NCBI GenBank assembly: GCA_936450465.1
Contig: OW388300.1
Location: 22,941,232 to 23,005,231 of the forward strand
Source of the DNA: Gibbula magus
Lineage: Eukaryota > Mollusca > Gastropoda > Trochida > Trochidae
Direction: 5' to 3'
DNA: 64,000 bases
The notes beneath the pieces are model-generated. The model did no database searches, was not told where the DNA came from, and saw only the letters and a list, made by a program, of their open reading frames with translations. Positions 29,201 to 41,200 of this stretch are shown one piece after another; position 1 is the first letter of the stretch, and each line of letters opens with the position of its first letter. The position numbers and the translations under genes are program-made.

Positions 29201-32200
29201 ATAGCTAGACCAATGCTAGGACGTGTTGTTCGCTGGTATGTATAGTTATATATTTATATAAGTTGTTTAAATGATAGCTAGACCAATGCTAGGACGTGCT
29301 GTTCGCTGGTACGTATAGCTATATATATCTATGTGAGTTGTTTACATGATAGCCAGACCCATGCTAGGACGTGTTGTTCGCTGGTACGTATAGTTATATA
29401 TTTATGTAGGTTGCTTACATGATAGCCAGGCCAATGCTAGGACGTGCTGTTCGCTGGTACGTATAGCTATATATATCTATGTAAGTTGTTTACATTATAG
29501 CCAGACCCATGCTAGGACGTGTTTTTCTCTGGTACGTATAGTTATATACATTGTATTTATGTAGGTTGTTTAAATGATAGCTAGACCTATGCTAGTACGT
29601 GTTGTTCGCTGGTACGTATAGTTATATATATATCTATGTAAGTTGTTTACATGATAGCCAGACCAGTGCTAGGACGTGTTGTTCGCTGGTACGTATAGTT
29701 ATATATTTATGTAGGTTGCTTACATGATAGCCAGGCCAATGCTAGGACGTGCTGTTCGCTGGTACGTATAGCTATATATATCTATGTAAGTTGTTTACAT
29801 TATAGCCAGACCCATGCTAGGACGTGTTTTTCTCTGGTACGTATAGTTATATACATTGTATTTATGTAGGTTGTTTAAATGATAGCTAGACCTATGCTAG
29901 TACGTGTTGTTCGCTGGTACGTATAGTTATATATTTATGTAGGTTGTTTACATGATAGCCAGGCCAATGCTAGGATGTGTTATTCGCTGGTACGTATAGC
30001 TATATATTTATGTTGGTTGTTTACATGAAAGCCAGACCCATGCTAGGACGTGTTATTCGCTGGTACGTATAGCTATATATTTATGTTGGTTGTTTACATG
30101 AAAGCCAGACCCATGCTAGGACGTATTGTTCGCTGGTACGTATAGTTATATATTTATGTAGGTTGTTTACATGATAGCCAGACCCATGCTGGGACGTGTT
30201 GTTCTCTGGTAAGTATAGTTATATATTTATGTAGGTTGTTTACATGATAGCCAGACCCATGCTAGGACGTGTTGTTCGCTGGTAAGTATAGCTATATATT
30301 TATGTAGGTTGTTTACATGAAAGCCAGACCCATGCTAGGACGTGTTTTTCTCTGGTACGTATAGTTATATACATTGTATTTATGTAGGTTGTTTAAATGA
30401 TAGCTAGACCTATGCTAGGACATGTTGTTCGCTGGTACGTATAGTTATATATATATATCTATGTAAGTTGTTTACATGAAAGCCAGACCCATGCTAGGAC
30501 GTGTTGTTCGCTGGTACGTTTAGCTATATATTTATGTAGGTTGTTTACATGAAAGCCAGACCCATGCTAGGACGTATTGTTCGCTGGTACGTTTAGCTAT
30601 ATATTTATGTAGGTTGTTTACATGAAAACCAGACCCATGCTGGGACGTGTTGTTCTCTGGTACGTAAAGTTATATATTTATGTAGGTTGTTTACATGAAA
30701 GCCAGACCCATGCTAGGACGTGTTGTTCGCTGGTACGTGTAGCTATATATTTATGTAGGTTGTTTACATGAAAACCAGACCCATGCTGGGACGTGTTGTT
30801 CTCTGGTACGTAAAGTTATATATTTATGTAGGTTGTTAACATGAAAGCCAGACCCATGCTAGGACGTGTTGTTCGCTGGTACGATTAGTTATATATTTAT
30901 GTAGGTTGTTTACATGAAAGCCAGACCCATGCTAGGATGTGTTGTTCGCTGGTACGTATAGCTATATATTTATGTAGGTTGTTTACATGAAAGCCAGGTC
31001 CATGCTAGGACGTGTTGTTCGCTGGTACGTTTAGCTATATATTTATGTAGGTTGTTTACATGAAAGCCAGACCCATGCTAGGACGTGTTGTTCGCTGGTA
31101 CGTATAGTTATATATTTATGTAGGTTGTTTACATGATAGCCAGACCCATGCTAGGACGTGTTGTTCGCTGGTAAGTATAGCTATATATTTATGTAGGTTG
31201 TTTACATGAAAGCCAGGCCCATGCTAGGACTTGTTGTTCGCTGGTACATATAGCTATATATTTATGTAGGTTGTTTACATGAAAGCCAGACCCATGCTAG
31301 GACGTATTGTTCGCTGGTACGTTTAGCTATATATTTATGTAGGTTGTCTACAGGAAAACCAGACCCATGCTGGGACGTGTTGTTCTCTGGTACGTTAAGT
31401 TATATATTTATGTAGGTTGTTTACATGATAGTCAGACCCATGCTAGGACGTGTTGTTCGCTTGTACGTATAGCTATATATTTATGTAGGTTGTTTACATG
31501 AAAGCCAGACCAATGCTAGGACGTGTTGTTCGCTGGTACGTATAGTTATATATTTATGTAGGTTGTTTACATGATAGCCAGACCCATGCTAGGACGTGTT
31601 GTTCGCTGGTACGTATAGCTATATATTTATGTAGGTTGTTTACATGAAAGCCAGACCCATGCTAGGACGTGTTGTTCGCTGGTACGTATAGTTATATATT
31701 TATGTAGGTTGTTTACATGAAAGCCAGACCCATGCTAGGACGTGTTGTTCGCTGGTACGTTTAGCTATATATTTATGTAGGTTGTTTACATGAAAACCAG
31801 ACCCATGCTGGGACGTGTTGTTCTCTGGTACGTAAAGTTATATATTTATGTAGGTTGTTTACATGAAAGCCAGACCCATGCTAGGACGTGTTGTTCGCTG
31901 TTACGTTTAGTTATATATTTATGTAGGTTGTTTACATGAAAGCCAGACCCATGCTAGGATGTGTTGTTCGCTGGTACGTATAGCTATATATTTATGTAGG
32001 TTGTTTACATGAAAGCCAGGTCCATGCTAGGACGTGTTGTTCGCTGGTACGTTTAGCTATATATTTATGTAGGTTGTTTACATGAAAGCCAGACCCATGC
32101 TAGGACGTGTTGTTCGCTTGTACGTATAGCTATATATTTATGTAGATTGTTTACATGAAAGCCAGACCCATGCTAGGACGTGTTGTTCGCTGGTACATAT

Positions 32201-35200
32201 AGTTATATATTTATGTAGGTTGTTTACATGATAGCCAGGCCCATGCTAGGACGTGTTGTTCGCTGGTACATATAGCTATATATTTATGTAGGTTGTTTAC
32301 ATGAAAGCCAGACCCATGCTAGGACGTGTTGTTCGCTGGTAAGTATAGCTATATATTTATGTAGGTTGTTTACATGAAAGCCAGGCCCATGCTAGGACTT
32401 GTTGTTCGCTGGTACATATAGCTATATATTTATGTAGGTTGTTTACATGAAAGCCAGACCCATGCTAGGACGTATTGTTCGCTGGTACGTTTAGCTATAT
32501 ATTTATGTAGGTTGTCTACAGGAAAACCAGACCCATGCTGGGACGTGTTGTTCTCTGGTACGTTAAGTTATATATTTATGTAGGTTGTTTACATGATAGT
32601 CAGACCCATGCTAGGACGTGTTGTTCGCTTGTACGTATAGCTATATATTTATGTAGGTTGTTTACATGAAAGCCAGACCAATGCTAGGACGTGTTGTTCG
32701 CTGGTACGTATAGTTATATATTTATGTAGGTTGTTTACATGATAGCCAGACCCATGCTAGGACGTGTTGTTCGCTGGTACGTATAGCTATATATTTATGT
32801 AGGTTGTTTACATGAAAGCCAGACCCATGCTAGGACGTGTTGTTCGCTGGTACGTATAGTTATATATTTATGTAGGTTGTTTACATGAAAGCCAGACCCA
32901 TGCTAGGACGTGTTGTTCGCTGGTACGTTTAGCTATATATTTATGTAGGTTGTTTACATGAAAACCAGACCCATGCTGGGACGTGTTGTTCTCTGGTACG
33001 TAAAGTTATATATTTATGTAGGTTGTTTACATGAAAGCCAGACCCATGCTAGGACGTGTTGTTCGCTGTTACGTTTAGTTATATATTTATGTAGGTTGTT
33101 TACATGAAAGCCAGACCCATGCTAGGATGTGTTGTTCGCTGGTACGTATAGCTATATATTTATGTAGGTTGTTTACATGAAAGCCAGGTCCATGCTAGGA
33201 CGTGTTGTTCGCTGGTACGTTTAGCTATATATTTATGTAGGTTGTTTACATGAAAGCCAGACCCATGCTAGGACGTGTTGTTCGCTTGTACGTATAGCTA
33301 TATATTTATGTAGATTGTTTACATGAAAGCCAGACCCATGCTAGGACGTGTTGTTCGCTGGTACATATAGTTATATATTTATGTAGGTTGTTTACATGAT
33401 AGCCAGGCCCATGCTAGGACGTGTTATTCGCTGATACGTATAGCTATATAATTATGGAGGTTGTTTACAGGAAAGCTGGACAAATTGTTTTAAAACACTA
33501 AAACAATTTAACGTAAATCTCAGAATCGGTGGAATATCAATTTAATATGACTTGTGATTCAAATGAACATGATTTACAACAAACATACAATACTATCAGA
33601 TGACCTACGCATATAGTATAACTGATTAATAGGCCTACGTGTAGTTAAACTGCACACATTAGGTTCAATATGTAATGTCACATTTCAAATTGTGAGATTA
33701 TATTTTAAATCATTCTGCTCCATCAGGGTATTTTAATACATAAGACTGCTTAATACGCTGAGTGTGTAAGACGGAAAATGGGTGTGTGTTGAGACATTTT
33801 TCAAATCAATACTGGCATTACATGGGACACCCTATTATGCCATGTTATGTTGTTGCTGAAGAAGTCGCTTTCTCCACAAGTCAAGAATACGTCGACCTGA
33901 TCAAGTGTGGACACCTACACAACGCAGTTGTATGTAAAATATACAAGCAATATAGTTCAAATATTTCAGCTGTCAGGAAATCGCATAACAGTATTTGTTA
34001 CGAGTGTATCTACATAGATAAGATTACTATTTATTACCCATGTGGTTTAAAATAACCGAGTTATATTATTTATATGATTACACGTGCACATATCACGTTT
34101 GCCTAGGAACCATTGTTTCACTGCGACTTCCCGTCTGTGACGTCATAGAAAGATTGTTCGTGACGTCACTGTAGCTTGCCGTCACAAGAGAAGTGGGTCG
34201 TTTCCTAGCTAATTTTACGCGATTCAAATGGAATAAAAAGGGTAATAAAGAAATGTGTGTCATATGACTTTTACGAGACTCGTGCAAATTTATGTATGAC
34301 CCCCGCTCTCGCTCGGGCAATACAAAGAATCACACTTGTTTCGTAAAAGTCATTTGACAGACTTCCTCGGGTAATAATATCTATTTATTGCAACAAATAC
34401 AACTCAGAACTTTTTACAAAATATGTATATAGTTTTCTGATCTTATCTAAATACTAACACTAGAAAGGATTGGAGGTATAGAGTCGAGGGAATATAGCAG
34501 GATTATAGGTATTATAGACATATTGTACCACTCTCAATTTTCTTGACAAAAACAAGAGCGAATAACACACGGCTCTTGTTTGTTAATACCTCTTTGTGAT
34601 TAACAACATTGCACTTTGAATTAATTCATAACAGTTTCATTCCAGTCTTTCATTTCTCTAATTTACGACTACATCCTTGCGGGGTTTACATTACCATTAC
34701 ATTTATTGTAATGGAATGTGTGATCTGGGGATTTTGTTACAGGCAGGCTAGACCGTCTGTCCAGCTAGCAAGTGTGTATAAGTGCAGTATTGTATACATT
34801 TTACTCCTTATTTTTATGAAGAAAATGCAGTCATAGAAAACATTGAAGGAGGCGTTGTGTTCAAGTTACATGTATCTGCACCACTGTATGCCTCACAAAC
34901 ATGTGTACCTCGCTCACACCTCCTTACTAGTGATTCTCCCCTCTTCGGTATAGAGTCCCAAAAGACGATGATTCAGTTTAGTAGTGCGTGTCTCTCTGAT
35001 ATTAGTCAATGGAAAATGTCAACAAAAACTACTTAAGTATGATATATTCTAGTTAACTGCTATTTCGTACTCGGGGGATAAATTACCTGAATTAGACCTG
35101 AAATTTGCATTCTGGAAATCATTTTATGAAGGCATATCGTAACTTGGCTGTTAAGCTACTTTTGTCTATTTAAACATAAACGACAACTCGGGCAAAACTA

Positions 35201-38200
35201 AACTTCTGTGACAAATCTACAGCAGGTAAATGTTTCTACACTTGCAACACTTTGACATATAAACTCTTCAAAAACAGCTATTCTGTTGAAGCGTCTGTTG
35301 ATATTCTAATGCCAAGATATCACAGAAGTGCTTTTGCCAAATTTAGATGTGGCGTCGCTCCAATCCGGTTAGAAACAGGACGTTATGAACTACTACAATT
35401 GGAAGAACGCACCTGCCCATTATGTTCAAATAACTGCATTGAAGATGAAATCCACGTATTACTCAAGTGTCCGGTGTACGATGACCTCCGCTCTGAATTG
35501 TTAACTTATACTTGTTCCTTTTATGATTGTTATTGTCTTAGCGAAGAACAGACGTTTTGTTTTTTAATGTCTAATAATGACGTTGTTAGTAGCGTTGCCG
35601 AAACCTTATTCCTTATTTTATCTAGAAGGCGAGTGTTATTGTATAATAGTTAAACATTAAATTATTCCTATATATGTATATATTTTAGATGTTTTCTCTC
35701 ATAATTCCATAAGGAATGGTGCATGTGCTTTTACTGATTGTTTGCTTTATTTTATGCTGTACATGCAGTGAGACGTTAATAAAATATATGTCTGTCTGTC
35801 TACAACCTGGAGTGTCCCACACATTGCTTATATAGGAATGCCATTGTGTTGAGTCACATTTACCTGGAAAATGGATGGCGAAACTTTGTACAGAATTATG
35901 ATTAATTCATGATCAAAACTTGAACACAATTCTGTCGAAACATATTACTGGAGTAAAAGGTGTGGCGGCTTAAAGGGGCATTCTGTGCTAACCTGTCTAT
36001 TCATCCCTAATCGCCAAATATGATAATTACTTGTTTACAATTGACCATTTTCCAGTTTCGCGAAACGAGTGTGTTTAGAGTGACGTCCCTTTGAAAAGTC
36101 ACGTGACCGCTGGCAAGCCGTCAAAACTTCCGTTCAGTTCAACGTTATTTTGGTCACCTTTTCACGCTCGCCTCGACCTAAACATACCATTCCACGAAAT
36201 TTGACAGGTGTCAAAGGATTAACCATCAAAAGAACTCGCTTGAAAAAGACTACGATAACAGTTATTTTCCTCGAAATTCTCAAATGAACAAATCTACATA
36301 TATATGGTGGTATTTACCTTATAACGGTATACATATGCCTTCATATAATATAATCACATGTAATTCTTTATGGGAAGGAAGAAATATTCATTTTATAAAT
36401 AATAAATGTGAGTAGCCTACATGTACGTCAAGAAAGATTAACCGACCGACTTGACGACGGACATAATTAAAATTCAGTCCAATTTAATTTGGTTGTACTT
36501 TTCAACAGACAAAACGCTATATAAATTAAATTTATTTATGATATGAAAAATAAAAAATTAAAATATGTCCTAATTGTTTGAGATAAAATAAGTTTATTAA
36601 ACTTAACATTTTCATCTGCAGTTTGTTTCCACGTCTTTATCAAGAAGATATGCATGCATGTGACAAACGAATCATTTACATTTTAAGACATGTACACGTT
36701 CCTTACCTGAAATAGTTTTGACATGCTCTTACGGAGGCCATTCTTACATTAATAGATAATCCTAAATCTTGTATAAGCTGCTTATATAAAGCGCCAAGCA
36801 CTTCTACTACATTATAAGCACTTTGTACGATATTCAGGATATATTAAGTTGATGAAATAAAGTGAAATAAACAGAAACGCCTTAATAAACATGTGAGATC
36901 TGGTCAAAATACATGTATGGTGCAATATACATTTTATTACAACAAGTTCATATATTAAGCGATGAATTTAGTAATCAAATTAAAGATGAATAATATAAGT
37001 CTTCGTTCCATTACACAATACAATACAGGACTTGCACTTAGACATTTCGTTTGTAAATAAAATATTTAGACTTGAATAAATGTTAATGTTGTGCAATTGT
37101 TTTTTTTATTTGTAATGAGAACTGAATTTTTGAAAATGTAATGATTCTTCCTGAACGGTAATTAAGTCATAACCTGTGAGAGAAAACCTTGTGTGCTGTT
37201 ATTTCAATCAACGTGTTCAGCTAAGCTGATTATATTTCAATTTCACCCTTAATATACACAAAGGCAGTGTTTAAATTAAAAAAAGTTGTTCTTTCAAAGA
37301 AGACAGCTTGGAGTAAAAGTAATTGGAAGATATGATAAAATTAGAATTAAGCAGTTTGAGAAAGAATATTCTATAGTCAGATGACGTTTCGCTTAATTTT
37401 GATATTTGCATTTATAACGGTTGGGTATTTTAGTGTCCTAAAACACGTAACGTTATTCTGTGGAATAAAAGTGAATATTGGTTGGTGTGAAGTAAGACAT
37501 TCCATTCTTTGAAGTGAACTGATGAACGTTTAGTAACGTCCATCTTTGTTTGATGAATGAACAAAATTGATGAGAGTTTATTGATTTTTTAAAAACTTCT
37601 TTTCTGAATAAAAGCACATCCTCGTTTAGGGTCTGGCTTGTGTTTATGGTAAACCAAAACATTTTTCTGAGAAATCGCCAAATAGAGAAAACGTACTTCT
37701 GCAATGGTTGCTTTTCGAGAACAAAACGTAAACACATACATGCTCGGTCAGGGTATTTACAGGATTCCTACGGTGCTGTAGCGGATGGTAATAACTAAAG
37801 ATACGGAGTATTACTCGAAGTTTGGACAAATGTCAACATGAACAAACAAACACAAATATTTCATACGTAAAATATACGTCATTGCACACGCCAGAAATGT
37901 TCGTTTTGACTTGCATGAACTATTTGATATTTCAAAAGGTTGAAGTCCTCAATTTTTAAGATTATGAATGAACGTAAATAAACTCTGCATATAGACCTAC
38001 TTACATGTGCTCATTTTAAAAAAAGCTAACAACACTCAAGGAGGGGTTGAAGGATTCAGTTTCCAGAAAGAATTACACCTTACTTGTCGAGATTTAATAC
38101 ATACACAATTTAATTTATGTCATTATTTCAATCGGACTGAAGAAAAACTGAAGCGCAAATACGTTGCGCAAAGGAGGCCCGTCCTTTCTTCTATCGGGCG

Positions 38201-41200
38201 AACATCGCTCACACACAAGGCAGACTGTTCATTGTCTCAGCCCTGTAACTCATACCCACAGTTTGCCTCTGGTCAATCATTTATTTTTCAATCTGCGTTC
38301 GACCCAATTGTTAATTTATCAATCGTTTGCAATCGGAAGCTGAGTTTGTCCCGTTTTTACTGTTGATCTGCCTGAACGTATAAACGAACACGAGTTACAA
38401 AACTATATATAGCGAGGACAGATAATACTTGTTATCTGTTGAAGCAGGAAGTCAGTTAGAGATAACGTCGTGGCGTGTGTTAAATACCTACCAGTTGATA
38501 ACAACCACAGGAAGCCCGTTTTCGCGTTTCGATTTGTCGTTACAACCTGTGAGTGTGCATCACAGACAGTGTTCTGAAATACTTTTAACCGAATTTAGAA
38601 GACCTCGGTGCTAGGCATTGGTTGCGTTTACTGCAGTCAGTTAAAAATAAGCGTTTTCACATTATCCGACCATCTCTCCCTCTGTGTGTGTTCAAGGGTC
38701 TTCTACGTTCTGGCTCTGGCTGCTATTGTTCTCAGTCTCATCTTCACAGTCGGGAAGGAAAACCCTGACAACCTCCTGTCTCTCGCTGGTCTGGCAGCTT
38801 TCATATTTCTGACTTTCATTACGTCAACCAATCCTGCACGGGTAAGTCCTTACAACAATATTACTTTTGCAACTATTATTATACATGTAGGTGTGATCAA
38901 TTAACACTCGCAATGATCTATGTGTCGTCTTCTGTAAATAATCTTATTCAGTGTATAAATAACATGGTCAAATGCACACGGAAGTGAATTTTATAAGTTA
39001 TTGTTTATTTCGAATATATAAACTGTCAACGTATGTATATTCATCTTGATCATGGCCAACCCAACCTTTGCAGTTAAAGTGCTTGTGTCCACAGGTGTCT
39101 AGTGCCTGCTACTTAACCGAGTTTCACCTAGAGACAACAGACTTACTTTTGTATTATAATAATTCACCAACCCTGTGCAGGTGAACTGGCATCCTGTGTT
39201 CTGGGGCCTATGTGTTCAGTACTTCTTCGCCCTGCTCATACTGCGTGTAGACTGGGGCTATGAAGCCTTCAAGTACCTGGGGGACAGAGTCACTGAGTTC
39301 CTCGACCACGCGCAGGAGGGAGCCAAGTTCGTATTTGGAGACAGCTATCTTGACCATAGATTTGCGTTTTCCGTATGTTGAACCTTATAAGAGAGAATTA
39401 ATAAGTAATAAAAATATTGACTCAAATTGTTGAAATAAAGTATACTTACGTCAAATAGAATTGATTACAATCGACTTACAATTTACAAATTTCCTATAGT
39501 CTCTGAAAACATCCTCTTTTTTTTAAAATTCGAACACATGTTTCGTAAACCTGTTAACACTGTCTTCCTGCTTGTGCAACCATTCTAAAATGTGATGTGA
39601 TTAGATGATAACATTGTAATTACACGGCATGAAAACTGATTAAATCGTTTTATAAATGAAATAAGGTCATCGCCATATGATGTCCATTACAATCACTCAC
39701 TTATTCGTACTTCGATGAATACGAAATAAGTACATGTTCCTGTGAAATTGCATTATATTTATTGCAAATCTAATTGCATCATACTTTCAGATTCTACCAG
39801 TAATCGTTTTCTTCAGTACCGCAATATCGGTGCTCTATCATCTCGGTGTTATGCAAGCTATCATCAAGGTTCTAGGTCGAGCTTTAGCTTTCTGTCTAGA
39901 CACAACGCCAGCCGAGTCACTCAATGCAGCAGGCAACATTTTTATTGGAATGGTGAGTGGATACAATGGTATTATGACAAACCAAACATATGTAATGTAT
40001 AACCAATTGCTGTGCTGGCACTTGCGCAGCGAACTCCTGTAAAAATATCATCTCATTTCGAATAATTGGAACATTATTTTATTGTATTTTCAGTAATGAA
40101 ATACGGCATTTATCAGTGAAATAACCCTTTCAATCATATGACATAATCGTAAACTATGATGACGTCATAAGATGACCGTGGAAAATGCGATCTTGGATGC
40201 TCTATCCATAAAAGGAACATTTTCAAACTACGCAGAATTTGTTAATTCTAGAACATTTGACATTTCTCGTCGATTGCCATGTATATCTTATCTCGTTAAG
40301 TAGATATAATATGTGTACACTCCTGGCTGTTCCACTTGTGGAAATATAATTTCTACTTAACGAGATAAGATAAACATGGTATTCGATGACAAACGTCAAA
40401 TATCCTTTATATCTTTGAATGTTTCAGATGTTACTGAGAGTAACAATGTGGATGGTTCATATCTACAATACGTGCCTCACAACCCCCAACATTCTCTTCC
40501 CACGGAGATTACTTATTATTACTATATTACAGAACTTATTTTCTATCGTAAGCTCTGTTATATTTAGGCTACTTTTTGACTGAACATGGATAATCCTGAT
40601 TAATTGCATCAGAAGTAAGTTTTGAAAGCATCGACGTTGTTTCAAACTTAGCTTTCCGTAACTGACTATATGACTAACGTTGCTGTGTACATAGTGTTAC
40701 AAGACATAATTCGGTCGGAGATGAAAAACAATGTCTGATTGGACAAAACTAAGGCCTTGTCAGTGCTGCAAACTTTCATCGCCAGGGGATTATGCGAGAA
40801 TAGTGAAATATAGCCTAAATGTAACAGATTTTACGACAGGAAATCTGAAAGGAGTAACCTCTGTGGGAAGGAAATGGAGTAAGCATAAACATCAAACAAT
40901 ACAATGTAATTGGTCATATTTTGCCATGGAAAGTGGTACAAATATGTATATGAAATACATCGGCAATCAAAGTAAATAACATATCAGTACAACATACAGA
41001 TCAATATGATATAAAATGGATTAATGGGATGCAAAGACCAAGTCTTACTTTGTAATTTCATCCCATTCATGTACACATGTACTTATTATCGTCGTGGCAG
41101 AAATTCTGCATAATGGTTTAAAGGTTGACATACTGTTACCTGTATAGTCCAAACTAGTGAAGGAAGGCTTTCTTCAAGCAATGTATATCTGATAACGGAT

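Noticed and set aside
14911..33478. CRISPR-like array or tandem gene cluster
   Set aside because: The repeats are directly contiguous without unique spacers, the host is eukaryotic, and each unit has an in-frame stop. It is a satellite derived from the CNT exon border.
33762..34055. A 97-codon frame at the end of the satellite
   Set aside because: No recognisable motif, and its end overlaps a dispersed repeat.
38007..38366. A 119-codon frame in intron 2
   Set aside because: No domain, no suitable splice sites, and it is not needed for the complete CNT reading frame.
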